Below, in pieces: positions 23,910 to 32,093 of a DNA stretch of 64,000 nucleotides. The notes under the pieces were generated by a model. It was not told the DNA's origin and did no database searches. It was given only the letters and a program-made list of their open reading frames with translations. The stretch's first letter is position 1. Each line of letters begins with the position of its first letter. Origin of the DNA: Deltaproteobacteria bacterium (GTDB taxonomy: Bacteria > Desulfobacterota > Desulfobacteria > Desulfobacterales > Desulfatirhabdiaceae); contig JACRBZ010000072.1 of the NCBI GenBank assembly GCA_016219185.1, positions 1 to 64,000 of the forward strand, in the 5' to 3' direction. A program made the translations under genes and the position numbers.

Positions 23910-26012
23910 ATGAATATCCATGCTGATTTGTCAAAAAAAATCGGAATTTCATTGGCGCTGTTATTCCTGGCGTGCAATCTCTTGTTGCTTTGCTGGTATC
24001 TTTTTGTCGGCTATATACCGGGCTTCCATTCAGACAGCGCGGCCAAGGTACTGCTAGCCAGAGAGATAGTCGAAACCGGCCAGTATTTTCCGCACGATTG
24101 GAATTATGTTAATGGAGATCTTTTTGTCCTGTTCGGGCACACATTTATTATCCCGCTGCTCGCATTCATGCCTGCGGGCTATCTGTCACACGCAATTTCG
24201 GGGTTGATTTCCGCAGTGCTCATTCTGTCCGGGGTCTGGTTTTTGACGGGACTGACCCGGGTTGGTATTTCGCGTCGCATATTGATCGTTGCAATCGTAG
24301 CTTCGGGAATCTCCGGTTGCATGGCGGAGAATCTTTACGGACAGGTATCCTATGGGGTGTTTGTTTATTTTTCATGCTATATCCTGTTTTTCTCATACAA
24401 ATTTCTTCATGCGAGCCAAAAGCAAAGAAAATTTCATGGATTTGCGCTTTTTTGCATTCTATGTCTTGTATTCTGGTCAAATCCGCAGCGTGCAATCGTG
24501 TCGTATGGTATTCCAATAATAGCTGCAATTGTTTGGTATATGCTGGGGTTGGCTCATACCGAATATCTCGATCGGAAAAAAACCGGTTGGTATTTGATTG
24601 TGATTGTTTTTGCGGGCATTATGCTCGGTGCTGTCCTTCATGCCGTTACCTTGGCTGGATTCAATTACGATTTTGCACCACCTCACGCATGCTGGCTTTC
24701 CTATGATAACATGCTGAGAAACGTTACCCTCGTTCCAGAAGGCTTTCTTGCCTTATTCGGCGGACTGCCAACCGCTGACGGAGAAGTGGTGAGTATAGTA
24801 GGCATTTATGAAGCAGCCAGGTTCGCGGCAAGCCTGGCTCTGTTATGTTTGATACCATACTCAATCCACACGTCGTTGCGGCAAAAGGGGAGCGGCGTCG
24901 CCTTCCTTGCGTCATTTGCTTTTACGGCGCTTGCCGGCGTGCTTTTTGTGCAGGTTGCTACCACCGTGCCGGACATGACCGACCCCATTTTGGTCTCTCG
25001 TTATTTTGTGCCTTCCCTGGTGCTGTCGTTGATACTATCACTCTCACAAAAACTGGATTGGCCCAAGGCACCGATAGTCTCGCTTTCCACTGCGGCCGTG
25101 GCAATATGCTTTGTGGCAAGTGCTTACCCGGCGTTTGTGAAGATGGGGAATACTTCGGAATATGACCGAAGCATCACTGTGCAGCACCAAAATGCTCTGG
25201 ATGGACTCAAGAATTTCCTCCTGGAAAATGGGTTGCACTATGGTTATGCAAAATTTTGGAATGCAGGTGTCCTGAGCGTTCTCAGTGACGAAAAACTTCT
25301 CGTTCGTCAAATCGTGATCGATCATGGGTTGCCGATGCCGGATCGCTGGTTATCCTCGAACCGATGGTATCGTCCCGGCGCATGGCAAGGGGAGACATTT
25401 CTTCTGTTGACCACCCAAGAAGATGAAGAAGAAGGAGATGAAGCCGTTGATTGGGATTTGCTGGGACGCTATCACTGCAAACCAGTTCGAAAACTCTCAT
25501 ATGAGGGGTTCAAGGTTTTTGTGTTCCCGCAGAATTTGGCGAAATATCTATCCAGATGGGATAGGCGTTTCGAGGTTCCCGGGAGTTTTCCTGCTTCAAG
25601 GGAATCGCTGCACCAAGTGGGCAAACTCTATGACGACTACGAGTACGCCGGCAGCGCCGTGGTCGTGGAAAAGGGAGAAGCGGGTGCGCTGCACTATGGG
25701 CCGTATGTCGATGTCGAACCCGGCACCTACACGGTCAGCTTTGATGTGGCGGTTGAATCAGCACCTGAGGGTTCAGCTCGGTTGGATGTCGTGGCATCAC
25801 CCGACCAGAAATTACTGGCCGAAACGGTTTTAATGGATAATACTTCTTCGCGCCGGCTTAGATTTACCCTGGACAGATTGGCAACGCTCGAATTCAGGGT
25901 TTGGAGTTTGGGTAATGCGCGGGTTGTATTTAAAGATGTGAGCATTGTCAGAGATAACGCGACATGGGCTGCCGGATCACGGTCTTCCATTTCCCGGGAT
26001 CAGCCTTCCTGA
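23910..26012 (+). CDS. Large polytopic membrane protein with C-terminal beta-sandwich (GT-C-like)
   Basis: 700 residues. About eleven hydrophobic helices fill residues 10-410. An early loop carries IPGFHSDSAAKVLLAREIVETGQYFP, like the first periplasmic loop of GT-C/ArnT-type glycosyltransferases where acidic residues are catalytic. Residues ~420-560 are soluble, and ~565-690 look like a carbohydrate-binding beta-sandwich (ALHYGPYVDVEPGTYTVSF, RLRFTLDRLATLEFRVW). It may transfer sugars from a lipid carrier to a surface polymer or protein. No polysaccharide cluster is nearby. The gene looks more AT-rich than its neighbours, so recent acquisition is possible. Function is inferred from architecture only. 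Confidence 0.65.
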   Translation: MNIHADLSKKIGISLALLFLACNLLLLCWYLFVGYIPGFHSDSAAKVLLAREIVETGQYFPHDWNYVNGDLFVLFGHTFIIPLLAFMPAGYLSHAISGLISAVLILSGVWFLTGLTRVGISRRILIVAIVASGISGCMAENLYGQVSYGVFVYFSCYILFFSYKFLHASQKQRKFHGFALFCILCLVFWSNPQRAIVSYGIPIIAAIVWYMLGLAHTEYLDRKKTGWYLIVIVFAGIMLGAVLHAVTLAGFNYDFAPPHACWLSYDNMLRNVTLVPEGFLALFGGLPTADGEVVSIVGIYEAARFAASLALLCLIPYSIHTSLRQKGSGVAFLASFAFTALAGVLFVQVATTVPDMTDPILVSRYFVPSLVLSLILSLSQKLDWPKAPIVSLSTAAVAICFVASAYPAFVKMGNTSEYDRSITVQHQNALDGLKNFLLENGLHYGYAKFWNAGVLSVLSDEKLLVRQIVIDHGLPMPDRWLSSNRWYRPGAWQGETFLLLTTQEDEEEGDEAVDWDLLGRYHCKPVRKLSYEGFKVFVFPQNLAKYLSRWDRRFEVPGSFPASRESLHQVGKLYDDYEYAGSAVVVEKGEAGALHYGPYVDVEPGTYTVSFDVAVESAPEGSARLDVVASPDQKLLAETVLMDNTSSRRLRFTLDRLATLEFRVWSLGNARVVFKDVSIVRDNATWAAGSRSSISRDQPS

Positions 26013-26568
26013 TGTCACTCAGGTAAATCTCGTGATGCTTTCCGATGCGCTTGCATCCGCACGCATCGATGAACCGATGCACTTTCGCCACGGCCGGCCC
26101 TTCTTCGGTAAAGGGGCCTATGTGCATGATCTGTGCACAAACCCCTTCTGGCCATGCCACGAAGCGGACGTTTGCAAGCGCGGCCGGATTTTTCTTTTTT
26201 CTCACTTCCGAAATGGCGGCAGCAACCATTTCTCCGGTGATCACATCGGGCTGCATGATCATCAGCGTCCATTTCCAGTTGGTCTTATCAATAACGGAAA
26301 ACATTGACATGTCATCGGCCCACCAAAGCCCTTCAAGTGGCATGACCCCGTAGTCAATCGCCGGTGTGCCTTTTTTGACCATGAACTTCAATGCATAAGA
26401 AAGTGGAAACACCACCTCCACGGCATCCTTGAATGCCTGAGATGTGTTGGGGTCTCCTTCTCCGTCTATCATCAGAAAGTTCATTGCCGGCACCTCGACC
26501 CGAGCAACATCCTTTGCCGATGGTTGGTACAGATGCTTAAGCGTTTTCTTAAAGTCGATTTTCTCCAT
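25948..26568 (-). CDS. GyrI-like small-molecule-binding protein
   Basis: 206 residues from ATG 26568 with GGGAG upstream. It has the duplicated SHS2-type fold of GyrI-like/AraC-effector domains: VEVPAMNFLMIDGEGDP near the start, YGVMPLEGLWW in the middle, and a final MHIGPFTEEGPAVAKVHRFI with HEIYLSDIRKADPGKWKT. The last motif is typical of the family that binds or hydrolyses hydrophobic cyclic compounds. It has no DNA-binding domain. Its 3' end overlaps the convergent membrane-protein gene by 65 bp. Confidence 0.85.
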   Translation of the reverse strand: MEKIDFKKTLKHLYQPSAKDVARVEVPAMNFLMIDGEGDPNTSQAFKDAVEVVFPLSYALKFMVKKGTPAIDYGVMPLEGLWWADDMSMFSVIDKTNWKWTLMIMQPDVITGEMVAAAISEVRKKKNPAALANVRFVAWPEGVCAQIMHIGPFTEEGPAVAKVHRFIDACGCKRIGKHHEIYLSDIRKADPGKWKTVIRQPMSRYL

Positions 26569-26686
26569 TATTGCTCCCGAAGGCAAATTGCCTGACACAG
26601 AGGAGACGTCGACTTGCCGCCTTTCGCACGATGAAAGGGCTGGGCGGCAAGATGTCTGGCTTCCATACGCATCCGATCCCGTGGGA

Positions 26687-27076
26687 CTATTGCATGTTTG
26701 TATACGTAATGGCGTTGATTACGGCACCTTGCGGGTCTTGAATCACGCAAAATCGTCCGACGTTTGGAATGTCCGTGGGTGGCACCAATAGCTTGGCGCC
26801 AAGCTCTTCGGCGGTTCGCGCCGTCAAGTCAACATCATCGACGGTGACGTAGGCGCCCCACATCGGCGGCATCCCCTGGGCTTCTTTCGGAATCGCCATG
26901 ATTCCGCCGACTCCCTTGTTTCCCGCTTTGAGCACGGTGTAGGTCATTCCCGGCATTGACATGTCCTCGGTGTCCCATCCGAACAACTTGGTGTAGAAGA
27001 CTTTCGCCGCATTCACATCAGTTGTTATCAGCTCGCACCAACTGAAGGCCCCGTGTTGTTTGAATTGCTCGTCCAT
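26687..27076 (-). CDS. VOC-family (glyoxalase/bleomycin-resistance-like) protein
   Basis: 129 residues with two beta-alpha-beta-beta-beta repeats: WCELITTDVNAAKVFYTKLFGWD begins the first and WGAYVTVDDVDLTARTAEELGAKLL the second. CVIQDPQGAVINAI closes it. The protein belongs to the VOC superfamily, which uses metal for glyoxalase, dioxygenase or drug-binding roles; the activity here is not readable. AGGAGGAAAG precedes the ATG. It is upstream of the GyrI-like gene in the same direction with a 118-bp gap holding a palindrome. Confidence 0.88.
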   Translation of the reverse strand: MDEQFKQHGAFSWCELITTDVNAAKVFYTKLFGWDTEDMSMPGMTYTVLKAGNKGVGGIMAIPKEAQGMPPMWGAYVTVDDVDLTARTAEELGAKLLVPPTDIPNVGRFCVIQDPQGAVINAITYTNMQ

Positions 27077-27106
27077 GGTCTTTCCTCCTGTTTTCGGTTA
27101 AGGTTT

Positions 27107-27252
27107 GATGGCTTCGCAAAAAGTCCGGATGCTGCGTTGCCTGGCAACATGCTCAACTATCGAGCGCATTGCAGCGTACGACAAGTACGCAAGGCGGAAC
27201 GCCGGTCCTCAGGATTTGCGCGCCTTGCCTGCGAACTTTTTACGAAGCCGTC
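27107..27252. repeat. Small inverted-repeat element (MITE-like), 146 bp
   Basis: The ends are 18-bp inverted repeats with two mismatches: GATGGCTTCGCAAAAAGT at the left and, at the right, the complement of GACGGCTTCGTAAAAAGT. Inside lies a perfect hairpin GCGTAC-GACAA-GTACGC. No transposase is encoded. A second, related end-like sequence (GACTTTTTACGAGTTCATCA) lies just beyond at 27260-27279. Such non-coding elements are frequent between genes in sulfate-reducing Deltaproteobacteria. Confidence 0.7.
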
Positions 27253-27403
27253 CGAATTTTGACTTTTTACGAGTTCATCAGGTTTAACAACTCTGTTTTT
27301 TTAACGACAGGCATTGTCCCCTGAATTTCAATCCTGTTAAAAATGAAATGAATGGAAGGCGCCGATCTCCCTGTTCCGGAAACGGATCTTTTGCCGCTGT
27401 TTA

Positions 27404-27431
27404 TTGACAAAAATAAAGCGTGAAATATGTT
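27404..27431 (+). promoter_or_regulatory. Candidate promoter for the Cys-rich peptide and selO
   Basis: A consensus TTGACA (27404-27409), a 16-bp spacer and TATGTT (27426-27431) lie ~90 bp before the Cys-rich peptide start, in an AT-rich stretch downstream of the inverted-repeat element. This is the only good promoter-like sequence before the two genes. Confidence 0.5.
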
Positions 27432-27518
27432 TTATATGGGATTCATCTCTTTTAACAGACGCTGAGAATCTGAGATGAAACTTCAGGCGAACATCGATTC
27501 ATAAGGAGGGTTGTTACT

Positions 27519-27680
27519 ATGGAAAACGAAGATAAATCAATAGAAAAAAAAGAACAGGATGCGTGTGCCATGGATGTTAAGGATGCCAATGGAAACACAA
27601 ACATGTGCTGTTGCTATGTGATGAATCCGGATGGCAGCTATGAAGATCCCTGCTTTTATCCGGCAGGTAGTTGTTGTTGA
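27519..27680 (+). CDS. 53-residue Cys-rich peptide upstream of selO
   Basis: ATG 27519 has a strong AAGGAGGG eight bases upstream and the frame ends at TGA 27678-27680. The first ~17 residues are charged (MENEDKSIEKKEQDACAMD). The rest is compact and Cys-rich, with a triple Cys in NMCCCYVMNPDGSYEDPCF and a C-terminal AGSCC. Seven Cys in 53 residues suggest metal binding or disulfide cross-linking. No signal peptide is visible. It lies 39 bp before the selO start on the same strand, so the two are likely co-transcribed. No family is assigned; it could be a redox peptide or a SelO partner. Confidence 0.7.
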   Translation: MENEDKSIEKKEQDACAMDVKDANGNTNMCCCYVMNPDGSYEDPCFYPAGSCC

Positions 27681-27719
27681 ATTAAAAGGTTAAGGCAACC
27701 CTTGGAGATAACGGAACCC

Positions 27720-29339
27720 ATGAATACCCGACCCAAAAACGGCACGATGTCGTCATTGATCTTTGATAATCGTTTCACCCGTGAGCTGCCTGCGGATCCG
27801 GAGACCGCCAACCGGCGTCGTCAGGTGACGGGGGCGTGCTATTCCAGGGTGTATCCGACCCGGGTTGCAGCTCCCCGGTTGGTTGCTTACTCGGAAGAAA
27901 CGGCGTCGCTGCTCGATCTTTCGGTTGAGGCCTGTGAATCCGGGGAGTTCACGCAAGTATTTTCCGGCAATGACCTGCTTGCGGGAATGGACCCCTACGC
28001 CACTTGCTACGGCGGCCATCAGTTCGGCAATTGGGCCGGACAACTCGGGGACGGACGCGCGATCAATCTTGGCGAGATCATCAATCAACGCTCGGAGCGA
28101 TGGGCGCTGCAACTCAAGGGTGCGGGCCCCACACCTTACGCTCGCACGGCGGACGGCTTGGCGGTATTGCGTTCATCCGTGCGGGAGTTTTTGTGCAGCG
28201 AGGCCATGTTTCATCTGGGGGTGCCCACCACCCGCGCGCTAAGCCTGATTGCAACCGGCGAACCCGTGGAACGGGACATGTTTTACGACGGTCATCCCAA
28301 GGAAGAGCCGGGCGCGGTGGTGTGCCGCATCGCGCCATCTTTCACGCGTTTCGGCAGTTTCGAGATTTTTACATCTCGAGGTGACATCAAGGTTTTGAAG
28401 CAACTGCTGGATTACACGATCCGCACCGATTTTCCCCATCTCGGCGATCCGTCACCGGCTGTCTATCTTCGGTGGTTCGAGGAGGTGTGCCGCAAGACCG
28501 CCGACATGATCGTGGAGTGGATGCGTGTCGGTTTTGTCCACGGCGTGATGAATACGGACAATATGTCCATTCTTGGTCTCACCCTGGATTACGGCCCTTA
28601 CGGGTGGCTGGACAATTACGATCCCGACTGGACTCCGAACACCACAGATGCGGCCGGCAGGCGCTATCGTTTCGGCCAACAGCCGCAAATCGCCCATTGG
28701 AACCTTGCGCAGCTCGCCAACGCCATTTATCCGCTGATCGAGGATGCCAAACCCTTGCAGCAGGCATTGGATCTTTATGTTGAATGCTATCATCGGGAAT
28801 GGAAATCCATGATGGCCCGAAAGCTTGGCTTATCTGCCTTTGAACCCCACACGGATGAAGCGCTGATCGCCGAACTTCTCTCTATTTTGCCATCAATCGA
28901 GACGGACATGACGATTTTTTACCGCAGGCTTTCCTCCATGGACACCTCCATAGAATCATTGGCTTCCATCAGCGATGACGCCCTCATATCCCCGCTGATG
29001 GAAGCCTATTACGTTTCCGCGCAGGTAACCAGGGAGTATAAGGCCGCCATCGGGCATTGGCTGCGCGGATATATCGCCCGTGCGCGAAAGGACAATACAT
29101 CCCTCGAAACGCGGCGTCTGCAAATGAACGCCGTGAATCCGCAATATGTACTGCGCAACTACCTGGCTCAAGAATCCATCGACAAAGCGGAAGCAGGGGA
29201 TTTTTCCCTGATTCACGATTTGCTCGATCTGCTTCGTCGTCCCTATACCGAACAACAGGGAAAAGAAAAATTTGCTGAAAAACGCCCGGACTGGGCACGC
29301 CACCGGGCGGGCTGTTCGATGCTGTCATGCAGCTCCTGA
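27720..29339 (+). CDS. selO: SelO (YdiU) protein adenylyltransferase
   Basis: 539 residues from ATG 27720 (GGAG 12 bases upstream; an in-frame TTG at 27702 is less likely). The protein is a pseudokinase-fold AMP transferase: GGHQFGNWAGQLGDGRA (glycine loop), LQLKGAGPTPYAR, then HGVMNTDNMSILG with the catalytic Asp and Asn. SelO transfers AMP from ATP to hydroxyl side chains of target proteins in redox homeostasis. The C-terminus ends GCSMLSCSS; the second Cys stands where selenocysteine occurs in vertebrate SelO. Full family length. The Cys-rich peptide gene is just upstream. Confidence 0.95.
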   Translation: MNTRPKNGTMSSLIFDNRFTRELPADPETANRRRQVTGACYSRVYPTRVAAPRLVAYSEETASLLDLSVEACESGEFTQVFSGNDLLAGMDPYATCYGGHQFGNWAGQLGDGRAINLGEIINQRSERWALQLKGAGPTPYARTADGLAVLRSSVREFLCSEAMFHLGVPTTRALSLIATGEPVERDMFYDGHPKEEPGAVVCRIAPSFTRFGSFEIFTSRGDIKVLKQLLDYTIRTDFPHLGDPSPAVYLRWFEEVCRKTADMIVEWMRVGFVHGVMNTDNMSILGLTLDYGPYGWLDNYDPDWTPNTTDAAGRRYRFGQQPQIAHWNLAQLANAIYPLIEDAKPLQQALDLYVECYHREWKSMMARKLGLSAFEPHTDEALIAELLSILPSIETDMTIFYRRLSSMDTSIESLASISDDALISPLMEAYYVSAQVTREYKAAIGHWLRGYIARARKDNTSLETRRLQMNAVNPQYVLRNYLAQESIDKAEAGDFSLIHDLLDLLRRPYTEQQGKEKFAEKRPDWARHRAGCSMLSCSS

Positions 29340-29545
29340 AGCAAATCTTTAGCTTGTCATATTCGTTTTCAGGCTAACTTGCCCGTTCTCTACTCAACCC
29401 ATACCCAGAACTCTCTCAAATAAAGTCAAATGTGTTCACTCTGGAATGGATGTGCGTTTGCGCATTACTCATTAGATGTTTCATATGATATAACAAAAAT
29501 ATGATATTATGAAATACACTACTATCCATTCTCGGCAGTCCGTAC

Positions 29546-29834
29546 ATGCCTCCCGCGCCCTATCAGGAGGTTAATCGTCGATTGCTGGCCGATCTTACCG
29601 TGCGCGGTTTGCAGGTAACCGTCCTGACCAGCGTGCGACGTTGCGGCAAAAGCATCTTGCAGACACAGCTCATGCGTTTTGCTGCAATTTCGAGGACACC
29701 CGTCTTTTTGGAATGAGGCCCGATGATTTCCCCGCTTTTTTGTCGGTCAGGATGAACTGGCCGGTCCGGAGCAGCCGGTATTTTTGGACGAAGTTCAGGA
29801 AATTGAGCAATGGCAACAGTTAGTTCGAACGTGA
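29546..29834 (+). pseudogene. Decayed AAA ATPase of the DUF4143 type
   Basis: A single ATPase reads across three frames. Frame 1 gives PPAPYQEVNRRLLADL, then TSVRRCGKSILQTQLMRF with the Walker A. A frameshift leads to NFEDTRLFGMRPDDFPAFL. A second leads to PEQPVFLDEVQEIEQWQQL with the Walker B. The order and spacing fit the N-terminal part of the archaeal-type ATP-binding proteins followed by DUF4143. The C-terminal two thirds are missing. It is a clear non-functional remnant in the 29.3-30 kb gap. Confidence 0.75.
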
Positions 29835-29982
29835 GGATGGCGTGGATATTGAAGTGATCCTTACCTTGGCGTTGGATGCCCTGATTCGTCTGCCATGCCC
29901 TTGGCTTCATCGACGCTTTAGCTACACTGACAACGCATGAAACGAAGCAGCGTTCCCCTGGCCCTGCTTGTAAGCCGAGAGT

Positions 29983-30759
29983 TCAAGATTCCGTCCGCAG
30001 TGGTCTGAGCCAGTCACCCACATACTCTGCGATCTCTTCCCAATGAGGCTCGGTTACGACCCAGTGAGCGTGATTCTCGAACTCTTTGTAGGTCGATACA
30101 GCCCTGTACTTCCTCGCCACTCGGCGGACGACCGATGCAGGGGTGATGCGATCTTGAGCGCCAGCAACCACCAAGACGGGGCAGGTAATCCTGGACTCAT
30201 CGACCCTCGACGCGCCTCTTGAGTCGAAGAGCCAGTAGCCGATCTCGAACGCAGCCCTCCCCGACTCAAAGACAAATTTTTCGTATGTTTTCCTCTGTTC
30301 TTTTTCCGGCAGCAGGTGCAGCATCGAGTAGACTGCTTCGCAGAATGGTTGGCGCATCGGCTTTCTCCAGAAGCCCCACTTTTTTTGCACGCTCCAGAAG
30401 CTCTTGATCACTGAGGGCGTGAGAGCCATGATACCTGCAGGAGATGCGGGAGTGAGCAGGACAAGTGCTTTTGCCAGTCCGCGCGCGCCCAGAATCTGCG
30501 CCAGCAGACCTCCCATGGAATGGCCCATCACGATCGGCTTTTCGCCTAGTTGCCTGATCTCCCGCTCGAGGGCTTCGGCGTAATCCAATAGACTGGTCGT
30601 CCCGAGACGAGGGTCTGGAAGATCTTGCGGGTCCATGTTGTGGTAAGACAACGTCGTAGCGACACAACGGTAACCATCCGCCTCAAATACGCTCCGGTAG
30701 TTCGCCCAATACGACGGCCCGCCCCACATTCCGTGAATCATGAAAATCGTATCCGCCAC
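29983..30759 (-). CDS. Alpha/beta-hydrolase
   Basis: 258 residues. GHSMGG holds the nucleophilic Ser, GAQDRITP the Asp and ENHAHWV the His, so the triad is complete. The oxyanion region HGMWGGPSYW lies at the start. Small lid between ~130 and ~190. It is a cytoplasmic esterase/lipase-like enzyme without a signal peptide; substrate unknown. The start is a GTG with GGGAGG five bases upstream. It lies in the accessory gene patch, reading the same way as GrpB and GNAT. Confidence 0.9.
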   Translation of the reverse strand: MADTIFMIHGMWGGPSYWANYRSVFEADGYRCVATTLSYHNMDPQDLPDPRLGTTSLLDYAEALEREIRQLGEKPIVMGHSMGGLLAQILGARGLAKALVLLTPASPAGIMALTPSVIKSFWSVQKKWGFWRKPMRQPFCEAVYSMLHLLPEKEQRKTYEKFVFESGRAAFEIGYWLFDSRGASRVDESRITCPVLVVAGAQDRITPASVVRRVARKYRAVSTYKEFENHAHWVVTEPHWEEIAEYVGDWLRPLRTES

Positions 30760-30902
30760 TTTTCACCTCCCGACGCATCTGAGTGCAGCCCCAAAATAAT
30801 TAGATTCATCCACATAACGTGCCTTGGGATTACTTTCCGAAGGGTTGTTAATTCCTTTGTATCCAATTGTTTTCTGCCTGTCCAGCGGTTTATTGCGACA
30901 TC

Positions 30903-30920
30903 TTATGCGGATCGGCATAA
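30903..30920. repeat. Perfect inverted repeat between hydrolase and GrpB genes
   Basis: TTATGC-GGATCG-GCATAA: 6-bp arms around a 6-bp centre. The size and arm/spacer layout resemble core sites of tyrosine recombinases (XerC/D- or lox-like), but no recombinase gene is near. It may be a leftover recombination site in this accessory region. Confidence 0.35.
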
Positions 30921-30942
30921 TCGTTAATGGAAATGAAAAGCC

Positions 30943-31536
30943 TTATGGGTTTGGCCTGTTGTAGTACCGTTTTGCTTCTACAGTAATCCTCCTGATGAAG
31001 TCACTCTTGGCCTGCGTGTAGGCAACTCGGTCACAATGATGCGCATCGGAGAGTTTCTTTTTGAGATTGCCATATTCCCGGGCAATGTCTGGATGCGCAA
31101 TGAGGTAATCCCGAAACAGGAGCCTGTCCCAATGCTCGAACCAGGCTTCAACCATGTGGATGTGATGCGTCCGGCTTCCATTCCCATCGCGCTTGATAAA
31201 CCAGGCATAGAACGGTGGCGTATCATCGCCCCACGATGGCCGCCAAAAATAGTCATACCCCTGCGCTTCGAGGATGGGCGCAATTCTACGTTTGGTTTCT
31301 TCAAGACGCGTTACCTCGACCAGAATGTCCACAATGGGTTTGCTCAAGAGGCCGGGTACGGCGGTGCTGCCGAAATGCTCGATTCTCTTAACCAAATCAG
31401 CAGGCAGGCAGGATTGCAAATGAAGGCGTTCCCGCTCAAACACAGCCGGCCAGCAAGGATCGTATGGCACCATGGCCACTTCCTCTTTCACCACGCGGGC
31501 AATCTTTTCTTCAAGCGTTTCCATTCGTTTTTTCAT
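30943..31536 (-). CDS. GrpB/UPF0157-family nucleotidyltransferase-fold protein
   Basis: About 197 residues from ATG 31536; in-frame TTG 31545 and ATG 31524 are alternatives. GrpB marks are the HFGSTAVPGLLSKPIVDILVEV segment, with the Gly-Ser and the two Asp-type positions of a polymerase-beta-like fold, and a later HHIHMVEAWFEHWDRLLFRDYL. Family members are fused to or stand beside CoaE-like domains in some bacteria; activity is not established. It is followed by the hydrolase gene after 183 bp. Confidence 0.88.
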   Translation of the reverse strand: MKKRMETLEEKIARVVKEEVAMVPYDPCWPAVFERERLHLQSCLPADLVKRIEHFGSTAVPGLLSKPIVDILVEVTRLEETKRRIAPILEAQGYDYFWRPSWGDDTPPFYAWFIKRDGNGSRTHHIHMVEAWFEHWDRLLFRDYLIAHPDIAREYGNLKKKLSDAHHCDRVAYTQAKSDFIRRITVEAKRYYNRPNP

Positions 31537-31604
31537 ACAGTCCAATTTTTGGAATGTGCGGGGCAGATGCCGGCTTGCCGGTGGATGTTCGCCCGATGAA
31601 AGGG

Positions 31605-32093
31605 TTAGCCGCCTTGTAGCGCATAGGACATGTACTTTACAGAGAACGGCAGATGCGGGAATCGCTTGGTCTCGCCGTCCTTGAAGCCGAGCTTGCGGTA
31701 CCAGCGTTGCAGATCGGTGTGCTCACCGATTACCCCGATGCTGATGGTTTGAATTGACGCGAACCGAGCGTGTTGGACGATGTGCTGAACAAGACGGGCG
31801 CCCACTCCGTGGTTGCGATGCAATGGAAGGACCGACAGGCGATTCAGGTACGCGAGTCCGGCGCTCGGATTCTCGTATGCGACACAACCGATGGGCAGAC
31901 CGTCTTCTTCGAGGATGAAGTACGTCTCACCGCGTGCAAGATCGGCTTCGATCCAGCTTTCCGTGCAGAACGACGGGTGCTTGGGGCAGTTCCCATCGTT
32001 CAAGCCGAACTTCACCGCGACATCCTTATTTGATTCGCTGACAAGCATTGCAATCGCTGCCAGATCTTCGCGCGTGGCGTTTCTTATTGTCAT
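31605..32093 (-). CDS. GNAT-family N-acetyltransferase
   Basis: 162 residues. Beta-alpha GNAT core: IRNATREDLAAIAMLVSE at the start, then LNRLSVLPLHRNHGVGARLVQHIV, which is the V-(x)n-R-x-x-G-x-G/A acetyl-CoA pyrophosphate loop. RWYRKLGFKDGETKRF closes the fold. It transfers an acetyl group to an amine on an unknown small molecule or protein. Its ATG overlaps the stop of the upstream QueG-like gene (ATGA), so translation is coupled. The sequence after its stop resembles that near the VOC gene. Confidence 0.92.
   Translation of the reverse strand: MTIRNATREDLAAIAMLVSESNKDVAVKFGLNDGNCPKHPSFCTESWIEADLARGETYFILEEDGLPIGCVAYENPSAGLAYLNRLSVLPLHRNHGVGARLVQHIVQHARFASIQTISIGVIGEHTDLQRWYRKLGFKDGETKRFPHLPFSVKYMSYALQGG

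Noticed and set aside
25948-26012. Overlap of the GT-C-like and GyrI-like genes as an error
   Set aside because: Both frames are well supported up to their stops; a 65-bp convergent overlap is unusual but acceptable.
26623-26660. Calling the palindrome after the VOC gene a true integron attC site
   Set aside because: The terminal GTTRRRY/RYYYAAC boxes are not convincingly present and no integrase was seen; kept only as a pattern worth testing.
30903-30920. Calling this inverted repeat a dif or XerCD site
   Set aside because: Arms are only 6 bp and the sequence does not match a dif consensus; no recombinase nearby.
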